From Rheum nobile (lineage: Eukaryota > Streptophyta > Magnoliopsida > Caryophyllales > Polygonaceae): a DNA stretch of 64,000 nucleotides. Below the pieces are notes generated by a model. It ran no database searches. It was not told where the DNA came from and saw nothing but the letters and a program-made list of their open reading frames with translations. Made by a program: the position numbers and the translations under genes. Positions 1 through 10,495 of the stretch are shown here, one piece after another. Location of the stretch: NCBI GenBank assembly GCA_027886185.1, contig WOAB01000563.1, positions 1,612,001-1,676,000 of the forward strand, written 5' to 3'. Each line of letters opens with the position of its first letter. Position 1 is the stretch's first letter.

Positions 1-388
1 CCAAGGTTCTGTTCTTTCTTTCAACAACTCCATTTTGTTGTGGAGTGTAGGGAGCTGAGAAGTTGTGATCAACTCCATGTTTCCTGCAAAAGGTTAGAAA
101 ATCTCCATTCTCGAACTCAGTTCTATGATCGGAACGAATGGAACGAAGAGATACATTCAATGATTTTTCAAGCAAGGGAACGAGCTCACTAAACCTATCA
201 AAGACTTCACTTTTAGATTTTATGAATAATGTCCAAGTGAATCTAGAGTAATCATCAACAAGTACCAGAATATACTTGTTACCACCAATGCTTTGAACTC
301 GCATAGGACTACAAAGATCTATGTGGATGAGTTCTAGAGGTTTAGAGGAACTCATCAGTGTTTTGGACTTGAAGGAACTACGAACTTA
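1..388 (-). pseudogene. copia A integrase core, N-terminal half
   Basis: The minus-strand translation continues from the GAG-pre-integrase domain into an integrase core, with recognisable YILVLVDDYSRFTW-like, IRSD and YTPQQNGVVERKN motifs, the last near position 20. An in-frame TAA at 386-388 separates it from the upstream domain where copia relatives read on. The integrase inserts the cDNA copy into the host chromosome. The domain runs off the window edge, so its end cannot be judged. Confidence 0.8.
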
Positions 389-964
389 TTTCCCTTGAAC
401 ACAGTCAGAGCAGATTTTTGACTTTTCGGCATTTATTTTGGGAAGGTCGCGAACAAGTTCCTTTTGATGCAGCTTGTGAATAAGTTTGATGCTTGCATGA
501 CCAAGTCGTTGATGCCAGAGGTTTGTTTGGTCGTCAATGGTTGATAGACACAGCTTTTCTTTGGGAATGAATTTTGGATCAATGATGTAGACGTTGTTGA
601 ACCTTTTGCCTTTCAAGATCACAGTTTCCTTTCTATCTTCCACGAAGCATTCTTTAGAGGTAAAGCAAACCTCATTTCCCCCTTGATCACAAAGCTGTGA
701 CACACTAATTAGATCAAAACCTAAATTCTCAACTAGGTTAACGTTACTTACCTTGATGTGATCAGTGAGATTCACACTGCCAGTTCCACAGATTGTTCTC
801 TTTCTCTTGTCTTCGAAGGAAATGGCACCTCCTCGGTGTTGCTGAAGTGATGACATTTTTCTTCTATTTCCGGTCATGTGGCACGAGCAACCACTGTCTA
901 TGTACCATTTGTCTTGTTGTCGCACTTCGTCCTGCATAAGGGAACTCAAACTTTTGGAACCCAA
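386..964 (-). pseudogene. copia A protease and GAG-pre-integrase domain
   Basis: The translation contains WYIDSGCSCHMTG, the aspartic protease active-site motif (DSG) of copia elements, and then LWHQRLGHAS...CSDCVQGK, the zinc-coordinating GAG-pre-integrase region. The protease cleaves the polyprotein and the second domain precedes the integrase core. The frame differs from that of the upstream linker, with which it overlaps at 946-964, showing a frameshift at about 950. It ends at a premature stop at 386-388. Confidence 0.85.
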
Positions 965-1356
965 CTAAGCATAGCTTTTCTGGGAGAATGAGGTTGATAT
1001 CTTATCTGTGGGTTAGAAGCAGAAACAAAATAATAGGGATCATTCAGATCATTTATGTTATGCATCATTTTCTTATTATTTGTTTTTTGGTTCCTTTTCC
1101 TAGCATTTTCTTCCATTTGTCTTTTCTTGTGAATGCACTCATGAATATAATGACCATTTTTGCCACAATGCCAGCATACACGATTGTAGACAACATGACC
1201 ATACTTACCATGACCAAGTCGGAATGGTCTTTCTTGCTTTCTCTGCTCAAAATTAACTTTCTTACCTTTAGTTCCTTGAGCTTGATCAATATACATCTTG
1301 TGAGCATTCTGGCCATCGAACCAAGTTTGATTCTCTTTTGGCTTCTGTTCAAGCAC
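946..1356 (-). pseudogene. copia A linker with second CCHC zinc knuckle
   Basis: A basic segment contains CWHCGKNGHYIHEC, a CX2CX4HX4C zinc knuckle. It lies between the gag-like region and the protease, where some copia families carry a second nucleic-acid-binding knuckle. Its frame differs from both neighbours, so indels near 1356 and 950 have disrupted the polyprotein. It would be part of the gag-pol product and not a gene of its own. Confidence 0.75.
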
Positions 1357-1358
1357 TT

Positions 1359-2932
1359 TTACCTTTCTTCTAGGAACTGGGTTTTTTCATGAGAATTTTG
1401 TAAAGCACAGTTATAGGTTTCATTTTTCTCGACCAATTCCCTTCGTAGTTTCACGTTCTCAGCAGAGCATGTTTCCTCAGAATCGTTGTTACCAGAGTAG
1501 CCAAGACCATACTGTTGCTCAACAAAAACAGTTTGATTCACAGTTTTCTCATTTATAGAGTGAGTGAGATGATCAAGTTTGTTCATTATTTCAGCAAGCA
1601 TAGAAGAAGTGTTCTTTTCAGAGTCTGTGGAAGAAGCAGTAGGATTGTCAACATGCATGGGTTCATTTTTAACAGTGATGCAAGAATCACACTTCCGAGA
1701 AGGATTGGCAAGTAATTTCTCAGTTTCTTACTCCAGACAGAGTTTTCAGTGGATAGGCAAGAGATCTCATCTTCATATTCTTCTAGTTTCTCTTGAAGGG
1801 AACTAGTTTCCTTTCCAAGTTTCTTAATGATCTTGATCAATTGTTTTTTATCACATTCAAGAAGAGATTTGATAAAGTCATAAGAAGATACCTCGGAGTC
1901 ATCTGATTCAGTTGAATCTTCCTTAGCCATCAAGCATCTTCCTTCAGAAGTTCCCTTTGTATCCAGTTCCCCTTCAGAGTCTTCTGAGTCGTCTCCAAAG
2001 GTAGCAAACAGGGCTTTCTTCTGCATAGGCTTATCATGTTCATTTGAATTCTTAGGACAGTTCCTAGCAAGATGTCCTTTTTCCTTGCATTGATAGCAAG
2101 CATATTCGGAGAGATCTCTCTTTTGAAAGTTTTTCTTGAACTTTCCTTTGATGAAGTGCTTCTTGATGTGCTTAGTAACCAAGGCAGTCATCTCATCCTC
2201 TTCTTCTTCAAGATCTGAGTTTTCCTCCTCCATCTCCAACCTTGAGAAAGCCTTTGAGATTTTTAAGGCAATTCCCTTCTCCATCTTCTTTGTGGAGCTT
2301 GCTTTGAGTGCCTCCCTTTCTTCAACTTCAAGTTTTCCTATGATTTGAGTTAAGGGAAGACCTTGAATACCAGGAGTAGTCTTCATTACTCTTTTAATAA
2401 GGCTGAATTTGGAGTTGAGTCCATTGATGATGACAAGAGATTTGGACCATTCATCAAGCTTTACGTTAGCATTGTTGAGTTTGGTGACGAGTCTTGTGAA
2501 ACGTGAGTGGTATTGAGAGATGTTCTCAGTTTCCAGCATCTCGAAAGTGTGGTATTCTCCTTCTAGAGCAAACTTTCTGCTTTGCTTCAGTTCCTCACTT
2601 CCTTCATGCATCTCTTTTAGGGCAGTCCAGATGCCCTTAGCAGTTGTGATTCCTATCACCTTGTCCATGTCCTCCCTTGTTAACCCATTAAGAATGAGTT
2701 GACGAGCTTTAGCATTCTTCTCTTTGATGGTATAGTACTCAGGATTCCAGTCTGCTTCAGTCAAATCCGCAGGGATGACTCCATCACCATTTTCAATTAC
2801 GCGCCAGCACTGATAGTCCAGGGTCTGGATGTAGTTGGTCATACATTTCTCCCACCATTCTTTTTCTCCCTTCTTTCGGATGTGGGGCTTGTTGATGAAG
2901 ATACCCAAACTGAATTCACTTGAACTAGACAT
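1359..2932 (-). pseudogene. copia A gag
   Basis: The start ATG at 2932 lies about 40 nt inside the primer binding site. The first ~400 residues are a UBN2-type copia gag with conserved WWEKCMTNYIQ, KEMHEGSEELKQSR and YHSRFTRLVTKLNN segments and a CCHC knuckle CYQCKEKGHLARNC at about residues 279-292, followed by acidic and coiled-coil sequence. Near 1720-1740 the frame shifts; the coiled-coil C-terminal part continues in another frame to 1359 and ends at a stop. Gag forms the virus-like particle and packages RNA. The frameshift makes this a pseudogene copy. Confidence 0.85.
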
Positions 2933-2969
2933 CTTGAAATCTGTAAACTAACACAAATCTAGAGCGCCT

Positions 2970-2981
2970 GCTCTGATACCA
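2970..2981 (-). other. primer binding site of copia A
   Basis: On the minus strand the bases read TGGTATCAGAGC, complementary to the 3' end of plant initiator methionine tRNA, two bases downstream of the 5' LTR end. This is the usual priming site for copia minus-strand DNA synthesis. Confidence 0.9.
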
Positions 2982-2983
2982 AT

Positions 2984-3834
2984 TGTAGGATCTTACGTGT
3001 TAGCAATCAAAGGTAACTAGGAGTCCAGTTCCTTAGCAGCGGAATAAGTAAACAATAACAGAATCAAGTCCAGTTCCTTAGAGTGGGAACCTTTGATAAC
3101 CAACTAGTTATCTAGGATAAAACCCACTACCTCTCTTGCAAGAGGATTTCAAAGTCTACTTCTTGTATTAATGCTTCGATTACAATCAACTAGGATAGAA
3201 CACACAGATTAAGTCTTAGACACACTAAGGACTCTCTACCTAGTTCGACCAAATCAAGCAAACAACAAGACAATCGACTTACAGTTCTTCTTCAAAGAAC
3301 TAGGCTCGGTTTTCTTGTCTGTAAGCAATGTGCGTGAATGCGTAAGTGTGAGAGAGTTTCAACTACTCTATTTATGTAATTTAATTGATGGAAGAAACGA
3401 ATCTCCAACAACCAGATTACATAAATAAAATAATCAAAAAGTAATCGGAAAGATAATATTTGTTACCAAATATAATCTTCCACGATTTTACAACTTTCGT
3501 TTCCATAAAAGATATACTTTTAACTCCTAAGATAATATAGAAACAGGATAATCTTTAACTTCTCTCTCTAAGAAAAGATCTACCCTAATCGGATCGCCGC
3601 CGCCCTTCATCTCTTGTTCCAAGCTCTTCCAGCGTCAGCGAGCTTCAGTTCCTTCCGCCAGTTCCCAAATCTGGTGTCTTCGTCTCTGTCTTGTGCTTTC
3701 CAAATCCAAAGTTCCATGTTCATCAACACTTATGGAAATAGTAATAGAAAAGTGTTTGTCATTATCAAAACTAGGAAAACTGAGGAAGGGAACTAGTTAG
3801 GGAACTGGAGTTCCCAAATATTCACTTCCTAACA
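2984..3834 (-). repeat. 5' LTR of copia A (851 bp)
   Basis: Bounded by TGTAGGA at 2984 and TCCTAACA at 3834, giving the TG...CA ends and short inverted termini expected of an LTR. A TATA-like CATAAATAG on the minus strand lies near 3370. The partner LTR is outside the window, so LTR divergence and target duplication cannot be tested. Confidence 0.85.
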
Positions 3835-3995
3835 AAATCCGGTCCACCGGTCCGGATCGGTTTTTTTCCGGGCTTGGACCAGACCGAACCCGGATTACGG
3901 GGAAAACTTGGACCGGAGACCGGACCGTAATTTCACCGGTCCGATCCGGTCCGGTCTTTTCCGGTCCGATCCCATTTTGAACACCCCTACTGGAA
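3835..3995. repeat. CCGGTCC-rich segment, probable end of a hAT-like element
   Basis: Dense repeats of CCGGTCCG/GGTCCGG type run up to TTTGAACACCCCTAC near 3980-3993. Read on the minus strand the end is TAGGGGTGTTCAAA, a terminus typical of nonautonomous hAT-like plant elements rich in G(A/T)CCGG repeats. The other end is not seen; the copia A insertion at 3834 may have cut the element. No coding potential. Confidence 0.4.
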
Positions 3996-4025
3996 TTCGT
4001 CATTACTAAATAATCGGAGGCAACA

Positions 4026-4594
4026 CTATTTCCACAAGTACCAAATACAAGTTACAAACGAAGCCGACCAGGCGATCGAGTCGCTACTCTGTGCGGAGGA
4101 AACCAGGTCGTGACATAACCATAACACAAAGTCCTCCATGAAGAATTCAGCTGCAGAGACCGGGAGATCCACCGTATCCCATAATTTTCTAGCAAACACA
4201 CAATCACGAAATAAATGGCCCATGCATTCATCAGCCATATATCAAGATGAGCAGACAACATATGAAGCAAGGTGACGACGCCATCACTCAACATTCATCA
4301 AAATTCTCCAAGAACAACAAGCCAAATGAAGGTACACACGCGCTCGGGAACCGCAAGCTTCCAAATGCAGTTGAAGATAACCACATCAGAATGAGCACCA
4401 TCAAACGACCAATTAATAATTGCGTAAGCCGACTTGATAGAGAACATGCCCAATGATGTAAAATTCCAATTGATCACATCAGTAGCCGTAGGACTAGTGT
4501 CGCCAGCCACAACAACTAACTTAAGTAGAATAGAGGGTGGCAGTAGACACGAAACTGCGTCCCACCTCCAACCCACATCCTCGGACCAAAACAA
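4026..4594 (-). pseudogene. LINE reverse-transcriptase zinc-binding fragment
   Basis: Minus-strand translations in two frames give GMFSIKSAYAII...IWKLAVPERVCTFIW and ADECMGHLFRDCVFARKLW, the C-terminal zinc-binding (zf-RVT) region found after the reverse transcriptase in plant L1-type LINEs. Only this ~570-bp tail is present, with a frame break near 4290. It is truncated on its right by the copia B remnant. A dead fragment. Confidence 0.75.
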
Positions 4595-4615
4595 CCTCTT
4601 TTAGTGTCATGTGTT

Positions 4616-4866
4616 TCAACCTTAACGCTGTTTTGTCTTAGGGACACAATAAGCTCTCAAATACACTATTCCCTTAGAGGTAACATAACATATCCTTAAT
4701 GTTTCCCTCTAAATCTCAAGTATGCTTACATGTGTGTATACTCCGCACCTTCAAACCCTTGATATAGCTAAGTGAGATCTTATAGTGTCGTATGAACCCC
4801 AATCACACCAAATGGTATTGTTCCATATATGGGAACGATCTCTTGATGACACTAAAATCACCAACA
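4616..4866 (-). repeat. truncated 3' LTR of copia B
   Basis: From about 4660 to 4866 this aligns with 6615-6806, sharing GGTAACATAACATATCC, GATATAGCTAAGTGAGATC-like and CCTAAAATCACCAACA segments. On the minus strand it starts TGTTGGTG directly after a polypurine tract. The distal part is missing. Confidence 0.75.
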
Positions 4867-5323
4867 ATCCTCCCCATTTTAGTGTAATCCTTGATTAATA
4901 AAATAAGCAAGTCTTCATCCCAAACTCATGCATAAACACAAATATCAAACCGATTGAATTTATGTCTTAGTGTAAATACACATTTCAAACACCTGAGAAT
5001 TATGATGTCCTCAGGATTGAACCAACTTACTTCTTTGAATGCATGAAGATAACACACACATGAATTGTTATACAATTGCATAGTCTAACTTGACTCTATT
5101 AATGACCTTGGGTTCATATCCATTTTTTAGCGTAGTTGAAATCAACCCAAACTTCATGAAGCGACCAAAATTCATGCCCATATAGGTACATCTTTAGAAA
5201 TGTATAAATCGTGCACCTATAATATGCACTTTTTCAAATGAACTATTAAGAAATTGATTTCAACCTCTAAACTTGTAGGAATGGAGCACATACTTGGGAC
5301 TGTTCATTTGTGCTCTTTAGTTT

Positions 5324-5812
5324 CTAGGTGTAGGCTCTCCATATTGATTTTTTTCCCAACGTTAATTGGAAAGGAATTTGGTATCCCACCTCCAGAAAGC
5401 TTATATCAGTGTCAATTATATTCGACACCGAAATGGACTCGTCCATGTTCAATTTGTGTTGAGCAAACTGCCCCATGATATGAAGTATCTCATTATATTG
5501 CTCTATCACCGGTCGTGAGTTAACCAATTTATATGTATCGAAGTTGCTCACAAGGAACTTTACACTTGAAGCTTCCTCAGCCAAATACTTGGACTCTAAA
5601 GAGTCTGAAAGTTCCTTGGCGGATTCACCATTTTGGTATACATCAAAGAGGGAGTCAGATATACCATTTAAGATGTGCCCCTGACAAATGTAGTCACCAT
5701 TCTCCCATTTGCTCAATCTTCTCACAACCTCAAGTGGTTCATCATCAATTATATTCGGCATGGGAGTGGATAGGACGTATACCACTAGTAAGGTGGTCAA
5801 TTGGAAATTCAT
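5324..5812 (-). pseudogene. copia B gag fragment
   Basis: About 162 codons encode YICQGHILNGISDSLFDVY, ESAKELSDSLESKYLAEEAS, and FAQHKLNMDESISVS, matching the UBN2-type gag of plant copia elements. The fragment ends in unrelated sequence after IIDTDISF and lacks the zinc knuckle. The start at 5812 is the first ATG of the open stretch and may not be the original one. Not expected to act. Confidence 0.75.
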
Positions 5813-5918
5813 TTTTTTTTCAACGGCAGAAGTCCATCACTTCAATTTTTTCAACTTTTGGGGCGTAGTTGTCATCTCACAAACAATCATCATTGATCTT
5901 AAATTTCTGATTTTGATT

Positions 5919-6806
5919 GTAGGAACAATGCATGCTGAAAACATGAACAATGTATGTTGAGGAGATTATTCCCTTCAAGTCTTGATCTTCTCTTGAAAAT
6001 TGATGTATACTTCGGCTTCCAAATAGAACGATCAATGAATGTTGTAACTAGGATAAGATTTGAAACATGAGAACACTTTTTGAAATTAGAATTTTTCCCC
6101 TGACTAAGCCTTAGGGAATCCACAAAATCTAAAGTGTGATAAGACAAACCCTTTAATTCCCTTCAAGGCTTTCGATCGAAACAAAACTATGTTCAATGTA
6201 TTGAAGGAGTGTGGCTTTTACTCAAATAGAGAACTTGTGTGTTCAATATGGTATCTCCAATACTATCAATGAATTGCCTTAAATAGGCTTTCGGGCGGTT
6301 ACAAGGAACGATTATAGCAGTTACAAGCGGTTACTAACGGTGACCAACCATTCCAATGCCACCAACTATTTCCAAGGATATCCAACTACTTCTATCAGTT
6401 ATCAACCGATTTAATGTAGTTACGAGTTAGTTATTAATGGTGGTTACATGGCGGTTATAACACACTAGACACGTGCTAAAGTATATATTAACCATGCCTC
6501 AAGGAACTGACGTTCCCACCTAGGGATCACGGTTGTTCCCTCTAGGGAACGACCACTCGATCAACCTTAGCACCGATTTGTATTAGAGATACAATATCCA
6601 CTCAGATGAACGGTTATAGGTAACATAACATATCCTTAATATTTCCTTCTAAATCTCAAATATGCTTACACAAGTGTGTACTCCACACCTCCAAACCCCT
6701 AATATAGCTAAGTGAGATCTTATAGTGTCATATGAACCCCGATCATACTAAATGACATTGTTCTCTATATGGGAACAATCTCTTGATGACCCTAAAATCA
6801 CCAACA
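5919..6806 (-). repeat. 5' LTR of copia B (888 bp)
   Basis: Plus-strand ends are TGTAGGAACA at 5919 and CACCAACA at 6806. A TATTTAAG motif on the minus strand near 6281 may be the promoter. The right ~190 bp match the partial LTR at 4616-4866. Left of 5919 a degenerate primer binding site keeps only the ATCAGA core. Confidence 0.7.
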
Positions 6807-6896
6807 AAAAACATGCTATACCAATGTTTTTTTTTGTTGAGCTTTGGTTAATCAATTGTAGTTACAAGGAAGATTACATACGTTTTAGTGAACTAG

Positions 6897-7297
6897 TGTT
6901 GTAAGGTTCATATTTATATGTCAATTAGAAGCCTGATAATTAGAATTACGGTTTTTTTCACATATGCAAATCAAAGAGATGTCTTTTAGGGCTTAACTAA
7001 CTACATAAATCCAATGAATTAAGTTCCATTATAAAACTATTTCCGATGTGGGATTCACAAATGACTCTCAACAATATCCCCTAACTTGTAAATCCTCACA
7101 CATCATGTCCGGGCCCAAGCCGAACTGAGTGTCCTGATACCACTTGTTGCAGTGAGATGTCCTTTTGAATCCAACTGCCAAGCCAACACATAAGTCAAAC
7201 GAAATTCAATCTTAAAATCAGTTGACAATAAAAAAATAATTCATCTATTTATAGGCTTGTATTTCTTACAATTCCGATGTGTAATTAAGTCTCAACA
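6897..7297 (-). mobile_element. TRIM-like miniature LTR element
   Basis: Two short direct repeats (6897-7073 and 7145-7297) start TGTTG and end CTCAACA and both carry a TTCCGATGTG core near the right end, the reverse of the CACATCGGAA motif common in plant TRIM LTRs. The 71-bp interior holds TGGTATCAG on the minus strand next to the right repeat (primer site) and a TTAGGGGATAT purine tract next to the left one. No coding region. No target duplication is visible, so ends may be eroded. Confidence 0.5.
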
Positions 7298-7480
7298 TAC
7301 ATATGCACCTGACAGAGGACACAAAAGTACATAATTGACAAGTTATGTAATACATAACACGTATTCATATTTTCTTCGATCAAGCATAATCCAACACGTA
7401 CTTGAGGAAATTATTGTTCAGCGTATATGATAAATGCTTTGTGATATATGACTCATATACTTTAGGGAAATGTTGAGTGT

Positions 7481-7765
7481 TGTGACGATGTGAGAAAGAT
7501 AATAGAAAAAATGCAAAGGAAGAACACATATTTTACGTGGTTCACTAACAGAGTGTTAGCTACATCCACGGGTAGAAGGAGAACTGATTTTATTAGGGAG
7601 GCATAAAACCTAATTTCATGAATACAATAAGATGGAGGCGAAGAGAGTATTTATAGATCTTTTATCTACCCTAAACTGACTTGCTATGTAAGTAAGGGCC
7701 TAATTATATAAGATTAAAGCCCAACAACAAGATAAGGAAATAAATATTCAAGGCATATTTCTACA
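7481..7765 (-). repeat. 3' LTR of copia C
   Basis: Same length (285 bp) and closely similar sequence to 9328-9612, including TTTTACGTGGTTCACTAACA and the TATA-like minus-strand CTATAAATA near 7650. Ends TG...CA on the plus strand. Confidence 0.85.
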
Positions 7766-8000
7766 AATCTCCACCTTGACTTGAATCCTCTCACAGATAA
7801 CAAATGTACCAAACGCACCATGAAAGTGCTAGATGAACAGACTTCTCCTTGCCTCAGATTTGCCCCACAGGGCAAACTAATTGAATCCTCCAGACAGATG
7901 TATCAGATGCACTATAACAGTGCCAGATGTACCAGACGTACCATGACAGTGCCAGATGTACAAACTTCTGATTTGCCTCAAATTTGCCCCTTTGGGCAAA

Positions 8001-8252
8001 CTAATTGTCCCTGATATATAACAAGTCCAAATAATGTTGAAACTTGCTATGATGAACTGCCTTGGTGAACATATCAGCATGATTATCAGCAATACATATT
8101 ACCGTAGAACCTTGTAGAAGATACAGAGTACCTTGCTTGACACCTTTCATAATCACGTCAAAACCCTTGCAGACAGACAGAACTCCACCTTCACCTTTGA
8201 AACTGAAACCCCTACTGTCCAACAGAGTTAGAGATATCAGATTCTTCATCAT
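8001..8252 (-). pseudogene. copia C pol deletion junction: pre-integrase fused to RNase H tail
   Basis: The first part, NLISLTLLDSRGFSFKGEGG to KGVKQGTLYLLQGSTV, matches the protease/GAG-pre-integrase stretch of copia pol. It runs straight into NHADMFTKAVHHSKFQHYLDL, the conserved extreme C-terminus of copia RNase H. Integrase, reverse transcriptase and most of RNase H are missing, giving an in-frame deletion junction near 8090. The product would have no catalytic domain. Confidence 0.8.
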
Positions 8253-8446
8253 AAGTGGAACATGTCTGACTTCGTTCAGTGTGCAGAATATGTTCCTACA
8301 TGTGTCCTTATCTTGATCGAGCCTATTCTAACCGCCTTGTAGACATAACTGTTAGCCATCGAAATGGTTCCACTGTTTACCTACTCATAAGTTGAAAACC
8401 ACTCTCTCTTTGGACAAATATGATAAGATGCCCCAGAATCTAGAAC

Positions 8447-8734
8447 CTATACATCAGAGTGATGGGCGTGTCCATCAATAACTAGGACAGTATCATCTTC
8501 AGAGTTGGTGTCACCTTTTGCTAAAGCTGCATACCCCAAATTCTTTTCTTGTTTCTTCTTCTTAGGGCAATCAGTCTTCCAATTCCCTTTCTCTTTGCAG
8601 TAGTTACAAACATCATTTGGCTTAGGACCCTTGAAAAATGACTTCTTGTTACCATTTATCTGTCCCTTACCGCCACTAGCAACTAACCCAGAGGCTTGAT
8701 TATATGTTCCTACACCGATTGCCTTATGACGCAA
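8447..8734 (-). pseudogene. copia C nucleocapsid zinc-knuckle region
   Basis: The sequence holds CNYCKEKGNWKTDCPKKKK. The spacing CX2CX4-CX4C fits a CCHC knuckle, but the His is replaced by Asn, which should weaken zinc binding. It follows the gag core after an interruption and precedes the protease segment. About 95 codons, a fragment of a broken gag-pol frame. Confidence 0.75.
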
Positions 8735-8800
8735 CTCCCTGGTATGAAGAGATGACCTAACTTCTTCCAGAGTAACAATATCTTTTCCAACAATAAACGA

Positions 8801-9028
8801 TTACCTAAAGTTCTCGTATGAAGGTGGTAGAGACACCAACAGAATCAAAGAAACATCCTCATCTTCAATTTTAACATCAATATTACGCAATTCTAATAAT
8901 ATTGTGTTCACTTGATCTAAGTGATCCCTGAGTTGCGTACCTTCATGCATTCGGAATTCGAACAGGCGTTGTTTCATAAGCAACTTGTTGGTTAGAGATT
9001 TCGTCATGTACAAACTCTCCAACTTCAA
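8801..9028 (-). pseudogene. copia C gag, middle part
   Basis: The translation KLESLYMTKSLTNKLLMKQ...EGTQLRDHLDQVN...SLPPSYENF is the conserved UBN2_2 gag core of plant copia elements. The frame is open only over this stretch; the N-terminal part (9030-9290) lies in other frames. It ends in a stop at 8801, short of the zinc knuckle. Confidence 0.8.
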
Positions 9029-9309
9029 CCACAGACCAACGACCGTCTCTTAGTCTGAGACCTTAGTGATGACATCATCTACGAGACACATCATGAGCGT
9101 TGAATTTGCCTTCTCCTCTAGAGTAGCCATCTCAGCAGCGTCGCGCTTCTTGTCCTTCGACAGCGGAGCCCACAAGCCTTGTTGTTTCAACAAAGCTCGC
9201 ATCTTTGATATGCCATAGACTGAAATTGTTTCTCTCTGTGAACTTGTCGATCTTCACGTTCAAAGCAAACATATTTCTCACCAGATTACGAACCCCGAAT
9301 TAACCCGAA

Positions 9310-9321
9310 GCTCTGATATCA
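9310..9321 (-). other. primer binding site of copia C
   Basis: Minus-strand TGATATCAGAGC, one mismatch from the initiator-tRNA-Met complement TGGTATCAGAGC, six bases from the LTR edge. Confidence 0.8.
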
Positions 9322-9327
9322 GTTTAT

Positions 9328-9612
9328 TGTGAGGGATGTGAGAAACATAACAGAAAAAGCGCGAAGGAAGAACATGGATTTTACGTGGTTCACTAACAGA
9401 GCGTTAGCTACATCCACGAGCAAAAGGAGAAACTGATTTTATTAGGGAGGTAGAAAACCTAATTTCCTGAATACAATAGGGTGGAGGCGAAGAGAGTATT
9501 TATAGATCTTTTATCTACCCTAAACTGACTTACTGTGCAAGTAAGGGCCCAATTAGATAACTAAAGCCAAAAAACAAGATAAGAAAACCAATATTCAAGG
9601 CATATTTCTACA
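9328..9612 (-). repeat. 5' LTR of copia C
   Basis: Partner of the repeat at 7481-7765. It starts TGTGAGGG and ends ATTTCTACA. The TATA-like motif lies near 9503 on the minus strand. Confidence 0.85.
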
Positions 9613-9817
9613 TTCAGCATGTTGTCTGATCATGATATATAACGTAACATACGTATCTATACATATACAAGCTTTCAAACAGTGTGACTTAAATGTCAAA
9701 TGTTATCAAAGCACATGATATATAACATAACATATGTATCTATACATATACAAGCTAGCAAGAAATATTTTTCAAATTTTCATATATTTCACCTCACACT
9801 CAAGTTGCTAAGCTCGC

Positions 9818-9937
9818 TTAGCATCCCCCGCTGAACAAAGGATCTTGATCATCTTCTATCAAAGAAGCAGGAGCAGCAGCTGGCCAATAAAAGATCGGCT
9901 TCTCGAACGGAAGCTGAGGCAGGACCGCCTCTTCCAT
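9818..9937 (-). other. short unassigned reading frame, possible exon remnant
   Basis: A 39-codon frame ends PLFSGGC and contains FEKPIFYWPAAAPAS. Base composition is richer in G+C than its surroundings and does not look like any transposon here. Upstream minus-strand DNA to about 10045 reads IECLKDLNFSFDYMKFPSSS in another frame, after a possible splice acceptor. I do not recognise the protein. It may be the last exon of a small host gene, a gene fragment, or chance. The rest of 9613-10495 shows nothing else I can support. Confidence 0.2.
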
Positions 9938-10495
9938 CAGAACCTGCAAAGCACTTCTAAAAGACGTGTAGCTCCTTTCTCACTGTCGTCGGATGAAGAA
10001 GGGAACTTCATATAATCAAAACTAAAATTTAAATCTTTCAAGCACTCGATCTGATCAGAAGCAAGAAAAAGTAGAAAGAAAGGCCTGAAACTGAATTTTG
10101 TGTAAGTCATGTTCAAGGTTATGTATAGGGTACGGTGTAGCTAGGAATATGTGAGCTAAGTATTTAGAAAAAGAGGTGAGGGGTGAGCTTCCGATTACAT
10201 AAATGGGTTTATGTATAGGAGCAATGATTAAGAAGTTAAGTTTACATGGAAATTTTGCAAGAAATTCCTTGATGGAGATTAAGATATGGTTGATTTGACA
10301 TTTTCATTAATGGGGACCATCTATGCACCACAATTAATTATGAAGTAAATTAATAGTATAGTTTGGTTATTCAATTCATATATATAGTAAATAGTTACTC
10401 ACATGACCAAAAAATAGTAAATAGTTACTCATACTTATAGTGAATAGCGAGTTTTTTTTTTGTCGGAAGTAGATTATGAGTTTTTAACTTACATT

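Larger units (their letters stand above)
1..3834 (-). mobile_element. Ty1/copia retrotransposon A, incomplete at window edge
   Basis: Reading leftward on the minus strand there is a 5' LTR (3834-2984), a primer binding site, gag, a linker with a second zinc knuckle, protease, the GAG-pre-integrase domain and the start of the integrase core. This order (integrase before reverse transcriptase) is that of Ty1/copia. The reverse transcriptase, RNase H and 3' LTR would lie before position 1. The reading frame is broken by at least three frame changes and one stop codon, so this copy cannot make a complete polyprotein. Seen: order and motifs. Known: copia architecture. Inferred: a single element. 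Confidence 0.9.
4616..6806 (-). mobile_element. Ty1/copia remnant B, internally deleted
   Basis: A partial 3' LTR (4616-4866), a polypurine tract (minus-strand AAAATGGGGAGGAT at 4867-4880), about 1 kb of internal DNA with a gag fragment, and a 5' LTR (5919-6806) are arranged on the minus strand. Protease, integrase, reverse transcriptase and RNase H are missing, so the internal region has lost most of pol. The 3' LTR is truncated where it meets the LINE fragment. Confidence 0.75.
7481..9612 (-). mobile_element. Ty1/copia element C, deletion derivative with paired LTRs
   Basis: Two 285-bp LTRs flank 1.56 kb of internal DNA on the minus strand. From right to left it holds gag, a zinc knuckle, a short protease/pre-integrase segment and then directly the last ~25 residues of RNase H. 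Most of pol has been lost in one deletion. A polypurine tract (minus-strand AAGGTGGAGATT) abuts the left LTR and a primer site abuts the right LTR. No matching 5-bp target duplication was found. Confidence 0.85.
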
